Shown here: positions 23,001 to 36,100 of the stretch, in pieces | How positions within the stretch are numbered: position 1 is the stretch's first letter | Layout of the letters: each line of letters starts with the position of its first letter | NCBI GenBank assembly: GCA_019096065.1 | Contig: JAGUCH010000001.1 | Coordinates: forward strand, 15,190,001-15,254,000 | From: Paracyclopina nana | Lineage: Eukaryota > Arthropoda > Copepoda > Cyclopoida > Cyclopettidae | Direction of reading: 5' to 3' | DNA: 64,000 bases | Notes under the pieces: model-generated | What the model was told of the DNA's origin: nothing | Databases searched by the model: none | What the model saw: only the letters and a program-made list of their open reading frames with translations | Position numbers and translations under genes: made by a program

Positions 23001-26000
23001 GTTTTTAGAGGATATTAAGTCGTTCATGAAATCATGCAAGTTATTTTTGACAGAAAAAGCCGAAAAGTGTAGCACGATTCGGTTTCAAAAAAGCACATTT
23101 AAAAGACTCTGGTCCTGGCTTCTTGAGATAAAGCAAACAAAGAGAAAAAAGCCAAAAAGAAGGAGGACACAGGGTATATGTACACAATGAATCCCACATA
23201 AAGCATGGCATAGGTTTACGTTTATGCATAGAGAGATGGGGCTCAGCTAGGAACCGCTGTGCGCTACTCTCTTCAAAAAAGGTTATAAATATTAAAATAA
23301 GAGGCCAAGTCTGTCTGAGTTGTTACACAAGCGTAGTGTGATGTCATATCAGAAAATAAATGTAATACTATTGAGATGTACGATATGAGGCAATTGGTCC
23401 TACCGACATATCCGAATGTGCATGATCAATGAAGACCAGTTGGGACTCCTTGCCATCCACGCTCACGCTGACAACTTTTTGGACGTCATCTTCTGCAATA
23501 AGAGGAAAATCGATTTTCAACATATGACACCTCAAAGCACTTGCTGCCAAAGCTGACAATGCCCGCTTCTATGGCTACAATGATGCCTTCAAAGATTAGT
23601 TGATACTTTACTTTCTAGCAATTCAATCAACTTTAGCATCTGTTGATAACAACAGAGTTACAAGCAACTAGCTGTAATGCAATGTACTCCAGCATTACTT
23701 CCTCGTTGTATTTTGATACAAGCAGTAAAAGTGTAATGGTACACAAACGGTAAAAGGGAAGTTGCTCCGCAAAAAAGTTCGGTTATGGCAAAAACTTTTT
23801 ACGAGAACTCCATTGGTCGTTATTCAAGTCGACAGCCTTAAAGGCTCTAAATCTTTGCTGTTGCAGCAACATCAAAGGTTTAACTGGCCAGGTTAATTGG
23901 GCGCGCTACGAAAGTCAGGAACAAAATTAAGGAAATGGCTCAACATTTCTTCTGTTATTTCGGTTGTACATCTGCAGTAATACTTCATGAAGGCCGATAA
24001 AAAATTACTGAGCCACAAGATTACATATCTGTAGAATGTAAAAAAAAGACCTCAAGCATATGATAATAACATTTTCTAGTACGACCGAAAATAATGCCAT
24101 AACCGTAATGAGTGTGTGTATCAAACGAATGATTCACTAGCGTGACGCATGGAAAATAGCTGTCGTACTCTTTACAATGAGCTAAGTTGATTACACTAGA
24201 AAGTACTTCTTATAGACCCTGCTCATGAACAACGAACCTTGGTTGCGGTACGGGGAAAATGCTGGTTACGTCCCAAGACTTGGTGACGTCACACTGCGAT
24301 TCGCAACCTTTATTGGAGCATATTTAACGAAACTCCGGTGTTTCAGCAGACAACTCGCTTAAATTGCTCCAGCTACTTTTGCTAAAGCTTTCGCTGCTTT
24401 TATCCTCCCAACTATTTTTACACAAATATCTTTGGGGAAAAGTGAATTTGCTCAATTTGCTACATGCAACCTCAAGTCTCAGCAGGAGCAGGTTCAGCTT
24501 GAGACCGAGCAGGCTTTTCATGGGCAAATTTGGCTTTTTGCAAATTGATTACAATATTGCTTAGATCACAGAGGTTTTTCTGGATTTGATGGTAAAGAGT
24601 TGAAAAATACCAATGCTATGATTCAGCTCAAAATATGCCCAGTCATGGACAATTTTGGAAACATCTTGCTCTATTGCTTTCGAGTAGACTTAAAGTCGAT
24701 GTGATTTTTAGCATCAGCTGAAAACTCGTCTTGCAGTGCTGCCCAAAAAATAGTTTAGCGGGCAATTATATCTGTGATATTGGGTTTTACAACATTTATA
24801 TTGGACTTCAACCACTCACCAACGCTGTCATAAGTGTTCATGTGATCTGAGCTCAAAAACTGAGAGGTCAAAGCAGACTTTCCAACTCCACAAGCTCCCA
24901 GCATTGCGACTCGATACTGCTTTGGCGGATCTTCTGCCAGAGTCTCTATTCCAGCTCCTCCACGACACGAGGCTCTTCTGGAACCTCTAGAAGCTCTTCT
25001 TGATGACGAGGCCGAGCAACCAGGCGAGTAATCTTCCGAGTTCGTCCTCGAGCCGCTTATGCCAGAGTTGTTGCATATTTCCGCACTTTGAAAAGAGAAT
25101 AATTTATGAGCCAAAAATGCTCCTTGGCAAAGTTAAGCCGATATATTGCCCGCCGAGCCTGGAACTACCAAGCTTACTTTTTTGCTTACGCAGTTCCTGG
25201 CTAGTGTACTACATCGTTGGCCACGATGGCTGAACTTCGGAAAATTGATCCCTCTGAGGCAAATTATCTTTGCTAACAATGTTTTAAATAGGAATTTTGA
25301 GAGGCTTAGTGAAGATTTTCATCAGGCCTTTAAAGGATTTGCAAACGGTTTAACCGGCTTCATTTCGCAGCAGGCTCCTACTTGAGGATCTCTTGAGGAA
25401 AGGGAAAGCTTGACAATACGACGATATTTTTTTGAAGAAGCTTTCCCAACCACAGAAGTGTTTCATTAGCCAAAGTGCCATTTTGGATGGAGCAGGATGT
25501 TCTTCCTTCTGCAAGTCATATGCTCACTGGGATATTATGCCATATACCCACAATGTAAATACGTAGTAGGTATATTCTACATGAGAGTTGTAATTTGGGT
25601 GCATAGAGGCCTCTCCTTTTTTTAAAACATCCTCCGTGCAAAGATTTTTCGCCTTGCACTAAGCCTTTTGGAATATGGCAGCAAGCACTCAGCCCCCTTT
25701 CAAAGCATGTTTAAGATGATGTAATCACGCAACAACTTTGACGAAAGATTATGGCAGACATAAAATCTTCTTTGCAAGATCAAATCGATGATGAACAGCT
25801 AAGCTACAACTAATTCGTATAAAGTTGGTCATCCAACTTACCGTGGCTTTATGATAGCAAGAAGGTGTCTTTGATTAAGGCTATCTTCTGTATAACTAGG
25901 CTAGGTTTATACCTGAGACGTAATCAACTGGTTACGGTGGAACACGCTACAACGAAAGATACTAATCGCTCTTAACATGACAAAAGCCAAGACGTAATGT

Positions 26001-28448
26001 ACTTATTTTTGAGCACGTTACGGCTGAAACTATCTACAATTCTAAAAGAGTCTACAGCAGATCTTGTGATCATCCTCTATCTAGACAAACATCATACTTG
26101 ACAAGAAAAGCGGCGTAAAAAAAGCATTTGCAGCATGAATGCGTTCATCATTGAGTGTCTCGTTGAGCTAACGAGGGGAGAGTACGAAACTTTAATTTTG
26201 ATAGCCTACACGCCATTTAAATACGTAGTATTTTAAGTATACACTTGGTGTGCACGACGGATAGAGATAAAAGGAGAAATTCTAGATATCACGCGTTAGG
26301 GGCCACTTTTCATCAATCAGTCTGCTCGCAGGACTTTTTGTCGATATTTACCTCGAATTGGTTGAGGCAATGCTATGGTTACTTCTGGCCTTCACGGAGT
26401 CGCCTCTATTGATGACTTTCTTGCCGGCCATCGAGAAGTTCCTGAGCCTGTAAATGTCATCCTGATTCACCACTTCGATGTTCCCTGGCAACGATGAGCC
26501 TCTTTGCCGGCCTTGAGGAACTACGAGCATTGCAGCATGGGCTTGGTGGCCTCCACCGCCGCCACCGCCACCGCCACGTGGCGAGGGACATCGCGCCTGC
26601 TGCACACTGGGCCTTCGCGCCGGAAGGCCCGTGTGGGACGACCTCCGATCCAAGGCCATTGGTCTGGCTCCAAGCAGATCCGCTGCAAGAATAAAGATAT
26701 GCTCCAACTTTGCTAACAACCTCCGGGAATAATCCAACTCATTTACCCAAGTTTATCTTATGCATTTGCTAAGCTAAGATTTACATTTTGACTATGAAGA
26801 AGAAATTTAAGTCGATTACTGATCAAAGCGGCTAAAAATACATTTGACGAGCGTTCATGTTATCAAATGAACGTAGAAGAATTCCTCGTGACGTCATTCC
26901 AAGTGACAGGTTTATGACGTCACCACTTTCGAATTGAGTGCAATATCATCCCAATTACTGCTGTATAGCGCGTGTATTAGGAGGTGAGGTTGTACGTAGG
27001 TTAGGGGAGGAAGTAAATTAAGGTAATAGCATATTGTTGTATTGTACAAGATATAGAAGAAGCGAAAGCAGCTAGGAATGCATTCAAAAGTGAGATATAT
27101 ACTATGCTACAGATGCTTCATCTTCTCCTCGAGAAGGACCATTAATAACCGCGATATATGAAAAAATATGACACTTTTTTGATAGACGAAGCACCATACC
27201 TGAATGGCTTTGCATGCTCGTCCTGGATCCCCTGCCATTGACATTGCCACTGCTCGGCCTTCGAACGTCCTTTTTGTTCCCCTGCATGTCATATGTGGAG
27301 CTGGCATTTGAAATGGTGTATTTACTCGGCCTCCGCGAGGAGTCCGAGTCGGAAGGTACTTCAATGTTGACCTCTGGTGGGGGGCCAGACAAGTGGAGCA
27401 TCCCATTGCTACTCCCTATATGCTTGGACTTGTACAGGAACTCGTCGAATTGGTCCATCACAACTGGATGCTGCTGCTGCCTTTGCTGCTCGTAGTTGTT
27501 GTAGTGGTTTGGTGAAGTCCAATTTTGCGGCCTCGACGCTGCTCCGGCCATTGGCGACCAAGGAGCCTCGTCTGCAGGCGAATACAGCTCTGTATCGGCA
27601 TCATGATCGTCCAGAGTGGGATCGTAGACTGGAATTCGGGGAAGGGATCTGCGCCGACCCCGAGCTCCACCCCCAGCGGGGGCATCAAGCCTGCAAAATC
27701 ACCCCCCTTTTGGATTATTCAAGAAGTGGGTAATTACTCCAGGCAAGGAGTTATTGCAACAGCAGCAAAACAGCTTTCCTACCTATAGCTGCCATGCTCA
27801 TTAAAAAGCTCTTTTATGTCGTTTTAGCAGCTGAGCTCCTCTAGCCAATTAACGAAGCTTTACTATTTCGTGAAAAGGAAAATATTTGAAAAAAATATCG
27901 ACAGCCTTGAAATCTCACAAAAAAGGTTGCCATTATAGCGGCCAGAAAAGAGTCGCGACCTGCTTTCACTAATTATGCCCGTGTTTCCCGTGATATGGCT
28001 GTAAAGCATAAATGCCCTGTTTAAACAAGGCCTGTGTAGCATGGATTGGCTTTTCGCCACGCTGATTAATTACGTGCTAAATTAACCAATTAGAGAGAAA
28101 TTGCAAAAATCCTCATATTTCTTTGTACCTGTGACCCAACGTGTTGTCTGCCGTATCTGAGTCTTCTTCGTCCTCAGGTGATGCCACCTGAATGCTCACT
28201 GGCGGCTCTGGCAAGTTGGGGTCGTCGTCAGCCTCGATATACGTCGGCCTCACTCGAACCGAGGTCGCTCGTCGATGGTGGCTACTCTCGAATCGCTTAC
28301 TGGAGTTGTCAAATCTACGGCTGCTCCTTGACTGACTGTGATAGCTTCGGTGGCGCTGGAGCCTCTGCTGACTGCCAGCAATCAGCGAGGCCACCGAATC
28401 GGCCTCCGAGGTCGTCGCCATCGCCGCTGTTTCATGCATTGAAGCCAT
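20071..28448 (-). CDS. Rgk: RGK-family small GTPase (Rad/Gem/Kir/Rem type)
   Basis: Seven exons on the minus strand, 28448-28129, 27690-27200, 26682-26352, 25085-24820, 23492-23404, 21514-21322 and 20324-20071, join perfectly in phase to 647 residues. RGK proteins bind voltage-gated calcium channel beta subunits and lower calcium current. Residues 1-430 are a long Ser/Arg-rich extension with a run of nine glycines. The GTPase part begins near 436 with the P-loop GACGVGKS (about 444-451). The switch-II region lacks the Ras DxxG and reads FIDHAHSDMSVEN, typical of RGKs. Base recognition is NKTDL and the G5 motif ETSPG. The C-terminus is SKSKSCGNLHVL, the family's conserved tail without a prenylation box. 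The first exon may be preceded by 5' UTR exons I could not place. Which insect Rgk1-3 it matches is not decided. Confidence 0.93.
20325..21321 (-). repeat. RGK intron 6 with a degenerate direct repeat
   Basis: Within this intron a unit of roughly 110-120 bp seems partly duplicated: TTGCCAACTTTCTAGAT occurs near 20506 and near 20625, and a CAAGC(T/C)TTGATTTGT word near 20597 and near 20704. Nothing else was found. Confidence 0.35.
21515..24819 (-). other. RGK introns 4 and 5, no gene seen apart from the exon at 23404-23492
   Basis: Two introns (21515-23403 and 23493-24819) of AT-rich sequence. Short frames on both strands have no recognisable product. Confidence 0.5.
25086..26351 (-). other. 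RGK intron 3, no gene seen
   Basis: A 1.27-kb intron bounded by TTCGAG/gtaaat and ttttcaaag/TGCGG. No recognisable coding or RNA gene. The smaller introns 26683-27199 and 27691-28128 are likewise empty. Confidence 0.5.
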
Positions 28449-31400
28449 GTTGCGAAGCTTGAATCATTAGAAAATGATGATGATGCGGCAATAGTATGCT
28501 ATGAGATATTTCGTCTTTAGGACCACCATTTTTTCTTGCTAGCTGGAAAAGAGAGATGTACAGCTTTTGTAGGAGAGATGGATTGACGACTTTTCTGCTG
28601 TTATCGTTATAGAGACGAAATGCGGAGAAACTGAGGTAATTGCTTTTAGCTAATGATTCTGTAGTATCTGTTGTTAAGGGCCTCATTATTGTATTATCTG
28701 CCCTTTGTGTAAAGTCGATTCTGAGCATAAATCGCAGGGGTAATTTGAGAGGCGCATGCGAAAATACAAAAATTGAGTTTTCTTCTGAATGTGTGTGTGC
28801 ATTCTTGCAAGGATTGGGATGAAAAGACGTTTTTCATTCCATGTATACAATGATTTGTTGTCAGCAAGCTGCGATTTGAAGCATATAAAGCGTTTTCATA
28901 GGATATTGGATGAATTCATATTAAAGGAGGTGGAGGGGAAACGGAAAGTTTTCACATTCGATGAGGAATCAAAAAACCCTCAATTTGTGTATACAGTTTG
29001 TATGTGCGCTTGACTAATTATTTATAGGGGCATGAATGATGTATCTCACACAGTTAAAAATACAAGCTTAATTACGTTTTGAAAGGCCGTCAAGAAATTG
29101 TGTCGTGTATTCGAAAACACTTTTTGCTTTCTCATACCTGAAAAAGCAGATGAAAAGCCTAGCTATTGCTGTGCTACACTATTACTTTTTTAGGGCCTTA
29201 CAATCTACGTTCATGATCAGGAGTGAAATAAATATGTAATGCCTCATTTGCCCACAAATTAGAGGCAAAAATGTATTGATCTGAAACCAGCCCAAAATCG
29301 ATCAAGGATACGAGCACATGAGGAAAATGCTGGCACACTTGTAATATACAATGCGTGTAATCCAATAACACTTGAGTCAACATTAAGAAGCATTTTCTAA
29401 TCAGAGCAGAAATAGTATCATCAGATAGCATACAACAACGATCGTTTGACCTACTTTTTCCCGTGTGAACAAATGTTTGCTAAATTCCGAAATCTAAGTA
29501 GTACCATCCTTTGACAAAAAAATTATTCTTTTAAAAAATTTAGACACATATTCTCGGTTCTCATTAAATTACTGACAACCCAAGGTAGCACTCAAACGAT
29601 CTGATTTTTAGCTTACAATGCACTGCCAAATGTGATACAGCGAGAGGTTGCGTTCCTCCACATTCTTATTTTTCCGTTCGATACAAAGCCCCTAAATTGA
29701 TTGCATCAATCAATACAACGCGGGGCCTATATGGACCACCATATTTCATTCAATCAATTTGTTGGCAAGAAAAAATAACCTCATTAACAGAAATGTTTTT
29801 CTAGGTTGTGTGCAGATCCATTCATTCACAAACTATAGCCAATGCGAGTTTTAGGGCGCAATCAAATTCTCCGTTTTCCGCGGTAATCAGAATTATGGCA
29901 TATTTTTCCAAGGTCTTCCAAGATGAGAGCTTTTGCAAAGTCCGAAAGTTTTCTCTCTTGTTAAAAATGAGTTCCGCTGATTGCTGACAGCAAAAAGGTT
30001 GTAGTAAGCTTTTTGCTGCCAAACCGAAGGTACTCATGTGCTGGCAGGAGCAACTTTTGGCTTTTTCCTCACGGCTCATTTGGCAAAATGCAGCGTTTTT
30101 GACTGACCATCGAGAGATGTAGAAAGCCTGCATCTGCTTATACGCAGTATACCTACGAAATTGTCCAATGCTTTCGAAAATGAACAGAAATATTTCGAAA
30201 AATTCGCAAGGCTACGCGAACAAAAAATGACACGCACAAAGAGGATGGACACGTACAGCCAGATTAAGTTTTTTTGCATACTGCTACATGTGCTGAAAAA
30301 GTAGGCTTCTTGAACAAAGAGCAAAAAAAGTTACAGAGGTAGCAAGCAAAGTTGAACAAAAACGACCTTGGAAGCTCAGCAAAGGTTACAAGACCAGGAT
30401 TACGGGTGTATGTTTGCAATGGACATCAGCTGATTCCTCACCTAAGAAATATTCGAACAATTACATTTCACCTTGATCCGTAAAATCAATGTTACATCTA
30501 TATTGCTTTTTCTAGTGTTGATAGATGTACTTTTGTAAGTACGAGAGAGGCGAGCGTAACCAAAGCATAGATTGGCACTTGTATTGTTATTCAGGATGCA
30601 AGCCGCAGAATGAGTATTGGTGCTACTGTGATATATAAAGCATGGTTCGTTACCAAAGAAAGGCTTTCGTTTCCTAATCTTGGCTTCTAATAGGTGAGAG
30701 ACTACTAGCTGCTAAAGAGGTGGACATAATTTGCCTCTCAGGATTCTCTTGTATATCCTCGAGACCAAGGCTATCTTTCCTCGCTGAGAGGATATATTTA
30801 GACAGATCACGACACCTCTATCGTGATCGTTAGATAATAGCAATTGAATTGCCTCAACTGAGAGTGCCTCCGTTGCTTTTGTGAAGAACTCGCGTAAAGC
30901 AAGTGTTTGCTTTTCTTCTATAATTAACCTCTCAGGGCGGTTGAAGTAACCGAAATTGCAATTCGTGAGGTGCTTTTACACGCTCGTTTTATCCTGGAAG
31001 AAAAAGGGCAAAAATTCTACTCTCGTACTTCTTAGGGGGGCTTTTTTCAATTGCCAAAAAAGTCCAATTGAGGGCCTCATTTTTTAGCTTTGCCCAAATG
31101 AAACAAGCTGCGTAGTGCGCAATTATGTATAGTAGAAAATTATGCGGAATTTATGTCCCATGCTAGTCATGTGTTTAGTTTTTCTCACCCATAAATAAGT
31201 CCAAGAGAAAGCTACTAAAAAGGATGGAAATTACCTTGAAGTTTTCTCAGCAAAATGAAAGGACAGAATATTGAACAGTGTGATGTAGTTTAGAGAGATA
31301 TCTTGTGAACTTTGTAGCAATAGGCATCGATTTTGGAATCAGTTGTTTGGAATGCGAAATTAATCCATTTGGAAAGCTTGAATAATCATCTCATTCTCAC

Positions 31401-31774
31401 GGGAAAACTCTATTCCATTTGATCTTTGCTGAATCATTGGAGTGAAAACTCTCAGAAAACCATTTTCATCCACATTATAGTATATGAGTGGTTTCTCAAA
31501 TGCCCTATCGTGCATTTTCTAGCTCCACAATTTTTGTGCCCTCCAGCTGTGCGATTATTATGTGGCATGCAAGATGATTCAGCTCCCTGGGGTAGAATAA
31601 GATAATGGCACAACCAAATACTATGTGTAGACCGAAGTATCCATTTCTAACCGACATTTTTATCTTTTTTTACAAATGTGTAAGATTTTGTCTTACTTCA
31701 AGCCTTAGCTTCAAAGAGACTGGACCAGCTCATGCCTTTTCCTTGTGACATAATTTGCTTAGGGACAAGATTTG

Positions 31775-31789
31775 CCGCAAGGTGGCGCC
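31775..31789 (+). promoter_or_regulatory. CTCF-like insulator site
   Basis: CCGCAAGGTGGCGCC matches the CTCF consensus CCRSYAGRKGGCRSY at 14 of 15 positions and contains the arthropod core AGGTGGCGC. It lies between the RGK gene and the zinc-finger gene. Binding is inferred. Confidence 0.4.
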
Positions 31790-32956
31790 CCTTTTTGTCC
31801 ATGTTAGTGCATGCATATAGCACAGCTTGAATTTAGCATCTTGTGTCATCATTTGTCCCCAGCATTTCTGATATGATGGAAACATGAGTATTGTATTCCA
31901 CATATAACAATAGAGCTACACTCGTATGAGCATGTAAAGAGGGTTGACATGCTGGCAGCTGAGACTCGCACAGCTGTACTGCCAAGTCAGATTTTTAACA
32001 ACAGAAAGATGCATAGGCTCTAAACAAAAGGCTTCCCAAAAGCCATCAGCTTTTTGATAAAGTTTCCCGCCATTTGTGAAGAAACTTTTGCCCCCAGCCT
32101 TGCCTTGTAGTAGTACTATGCTATCTAGCTACATACTGGCTAGATACTGGCTATATGTGCATTCTATCAAAACTCGGCTTTGAAGCGCCGCAGCTTTCAT
32201 TAAACTTTGCTTTCTATTGATCGGAAAGAAAAGCAAATGTTTGCGCCATAGCACGTTGCTCAAGGGGCGCCAATTAAAAGATTAAATTCCCTTGAAGGCT
32301 ACGGATGAATTGAAAAATGGCCTAAAGAAAGTTTAGAAAGTACTTTGCGTTAAATGGATCATCTCGTTGTTTGATTTAACGAGAGTGCGAGACATTTTTG
32401 GGACGACGTACACGACACGAAAGTATTCTCAAGAATTTCTTTGGGAAAATGGTCAATTTCAACGCGGCTACTGCCTTGCAACGTTGGGCATTCAAAATCG
32501 AATTCAAAGCTTTCTTTGAGTCATCTTCTGCTTGAGAGGACACATGAGGCCCACATCCATCAAATATACAAAGACCTCCCAATAGCCACTCACTTTTCGA
32601 GAAAAAATCTTATTTAGTAAAAGAGCCAGCTAGCGTGACCTATTCCTGCAGCCTCCATGCAGATGGAAATTACACCCGTAGCTGTAGGGATGTTTTCAAA
32701 AGGAAATAAAAGACTTGATGAGCACTAGGATATGTATGCAGATTTTCCCTTAGCCATAATTGGAGCTGCTACTATGCCTGGTCTTGATTCATAGATGGGC
32801 CCACTCCTTTTCAGGCCAATATTGGAAAGGTGTGCTGAGTCAGCCAACATAGTATAATATTAAGTAGAAGAGTATAGATATGCTTAATTCTGCTACACAA
32901 TATTATTTTTCTGTGCCTGAATCTATATTGTTGCTCAGCATTCGTTCGCAATACAT

Positions 32957-33103
32957 TGGCTTAGTCTCTTCTGGAGATTTCATAGTGACCAAGCCACGGT
33001 CATTATCGATTCTTATGTAGTTCCATCGCAACCTACTCAGTACATAAGAAACGATAATGACCGTGGCTTGGTCACTATGAAATCTCCAGAAGAGACTAAG
33101 CCA
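32957..33103. repeat. Near-perfect inverted repeat, two 63-bp arms and a 21-bp loop
   Basis: Arm 32957-33019 and the reverse complement of arm 33041-33103 agree at 62 of 63 positions (the single difference is at 33011). The loop is 33020-33040. A transcript of either strand would fold to an almost fully paired 63-bp stem. It is longer and better paired than a usual microRNA precursor. It may be a hairpin RNA (endo-siRNA) locus, a recent inverted duplication or a small foldback element. No protein frame crosses it. Confidence 0.9.
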
Positions 33104-36100
33104 TTATTGATTTTTGATGCATATGCAAAAGTATGACTAAAGCTTCTTCAAGTTTTTTATTATGTTGTCATCGCGTATGCAGTACAAGTTTGAGATATTC
33201 CATTACTGTAAGCATGTTTTCCCACGATAAATGGCTTTCTAATCCAATGCAGGCTAGCATTTTCTTTATTCCTTACAGCTGCTTACACGGGCAATTTTTC
33301 AAGCCCATATTCGTTGCATGGTCCTCTCTTAGGGATCATCCCAAATAAACTTTGCAGTTATAATTTATTATGGTGCCGTTGAATTTCTGGCAGCACAATA
33401 CATCTTCAGGAAATAATGCGTTACTAAAAAGGTAGTGGAGAATCATTGATAATGTCAAAAGTGAGTATCTTAACAGTTGAGTGATGCCTCGCTCTTTTTC
33501 AGTGATTTCAAATTGGAGAGGCAAAAACTTTGAGTCACCTGAGGCCATCTTTACATCAACGATGTCACCCTTCAGGCCTGACTGAATTTGAAGACTTCTC
33601 ATAAAGCGAAGTCACCAAAGCTTGTTGTGTCCTAAAGCCCATTTGTGCTTAAATGTTTGAATGGATTTTCGGTCTCGATACGTGCATTGTATGGCAATCT
33701 AACTACTCGAGGATTTAGCACTTTGCATCCCTTTAAACAGGAATTTCTAGGCAGCTTATAGCAAATGCAAGTTGTGTTGATTGCCAGCAACGAGAATTCT
33801 TGGCATTTCTTTGAAAACCAAAGCCAGGCTGCTTAGTAAAAGCAACCCTTTCTAACTCTTGTAAACTAGTAGCTACATATGACCTTGTAAGCTACCAGAC
33901 TAAGAAGAAAGTTATGCTTATCATAATTCATATTAGCAGCACTTGCGTGAAATTGAGTCGGTTGCTAGTCGAGCGCATAATTTTGAGAAGTGCAAGCTTT
34001 GAGGTCAGCTTGAAATGAAAAGTTTTCCCTTGGGACCATATTTAACTCTACTTCCTCTTCTTCTTTTGCACTTGAGCCGAGCAAACACACATGCAACTTC
34101 AATTCCGCTGCTGTTTGCTGCTACAAAACATTCTCCACAATTTTCTTTTTGCTCAGTTCCTTGGAATTGGCTGTCAGTTTCACAACAATAAAAAAATGGT
34201 CGACCCTTTCCAAAAAAATGAGATGTTTCACTGTATTGTCACAAACATTGTGAAAAATTTAGTGAATTACAGAGAAAATAAAAGTGAGTCAAAGCATGAA
34301 TAAAAAAGCCCTGTTTTGTTGTTGGTGCGTCCCCAGTTGCTCAAGCTACAATAGTGCATGCTTTCATGGATCAATAATAAGTAGTTGTTTCAGGGAAAAG
34401 CAAGCTGCTCATTTACTAGGGACTCTACATTAGTGTAGTACGAATAAGTTAAGCTGCAGTATGTAGCATATAAAATACACTTTGTTGCCCCTTTCAGCAA
34501 TGCAATATAGATGTAGCACTCCCAAATTGAACCCTGGAGAGCTATAATATAGAGAGCCAATCAGGCCAAAAATTAATTTTGCCTCAGTTTTTTGTATCGC
34601 ATATCGTTAACACTAACAAGCCCATTGAAAATTCCTCCTTCATTTTTTTTGCTTTTGGGCTTCTTAAACGAACTTTTCCAATTTTTATGGTTCAATAGCT
34701 TTAGTTGCAATTCCAACACATCAATACTCACAACTTTTCGATCCAGTTCAAACAAATTGTAAACTACAGATATGGGCTTTGTCGTGGCCTGGTCTTGATT
34801 TGACAATTTACGCTCAGCAATAATAGATTCTCTCAAAGACGTCCTCATTTTTCCTGCTTGATCCAAAACTAGCTCATTGGGATAATTAAAATACAGACAT
34901 CAATCACAACTAAGCTACAACATGTCATGCGGGTTATCCCCTAAAGCCCTACCACATACAAAGCTAATTATAATTTTCTCTAGTAATGTACTGGAAAAAA
35001 CGTACTTATTATTTATTTGCTTAGTGAGTATTTACAAAAGATAAGCAAATCACGCTGCGTCATTGCTTTTATCTATATTTCAAATAGCCAAAAGCCTCAA
35101 GGATAAAAACCAGCACATTTATCCAAGTTCGGAGCTTTTTAAAATCTTCTCTTTCTAAGCTGAAATCAATGGAAAGAAGATCAAAGGCTGCACCTTCCCT
35201 GTCTAAACTTTTGATGAAAAAGTGCAATTTTCAGCTTACATGCTATTATTATAGTATGCCTTCTGCGTACGTACAATTCGTGTTTGGAGGCCAGTACAAC
35301 TTTCATTTCGCAGAAATCAAATTCGATACATGTTGAGAGTGGGCAATCATCGTAAAGAAGCTTTGGAAAGCGATAGCCATGCTTCTTTATATCTAGCTCG
35401 TAAATTCTAGGGGGACAAGATATACTACTTACTGCAAGCTATATAGACGTTTGCCAGGATGGGTGTCAAGTTGATCCTAGCTAGATGAGGTCGGGGTCAT
35501 GCATAAGATCAAGTCAGGAATCGTCCAAGCACGATATGATGCCAAGTGATCTCCGGAAAATAAAGGCCAGAATCGATCATCGATGGGACATCAAAAGAGG
35601 CTCAGCTTTGATCAATGGTCAACCATATTTGAGGACACAGTTTCATCTCATCGTCTGCACTTTTTTACGACTCAACGAGCTTCAAGTCCAAAAAAGCAAT
35701 TTTCCAAAGTACTACGAGGAGGATAGTATATGCTTTGTAGCAAGCAAGAAAAAGGCCTTCTGGTGGGATGGAACGGTGCCAAACCACATATTGCTTTGTT
35801 ATGGCGAAAATTGACTTTAATTTACGATAAAAGAATCTGCAGTGTATTGGAAAGAGAGGCGCGATAAAAACTCGCGTCTTTCAACTTCAGCATAAACGAA
35901 ATATACGAAAGTGATGCTCTGCAACGAAATCTACGAGAGCTGAAAAAGGGAGAAAATTGTGCTTGACACTCGTATCAAATCACACCCAAAAGTGAGCAGA
36001 GCATCCTTTTTTCAGATTCTTCTTCAACGATATTTTAAGGTATGCGTTTTTTAGTAACGCAAATGCTATATGATTGATTTTTCAAAAATACAAGATGACA

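Noticed and set aside
32957-33103. Classic microRNA gene
   Set aside because: The stem is too long and too perfectly paired, and I recognised no known mature microRNA sequence; it is reported instead as a hairpin of open nature.
35485-35814. 109-codon frame in the gene desert
   Set aside because: It reads somewhat like protein but has no recognisable family and no poly(A) signal or splice site placed to support it.
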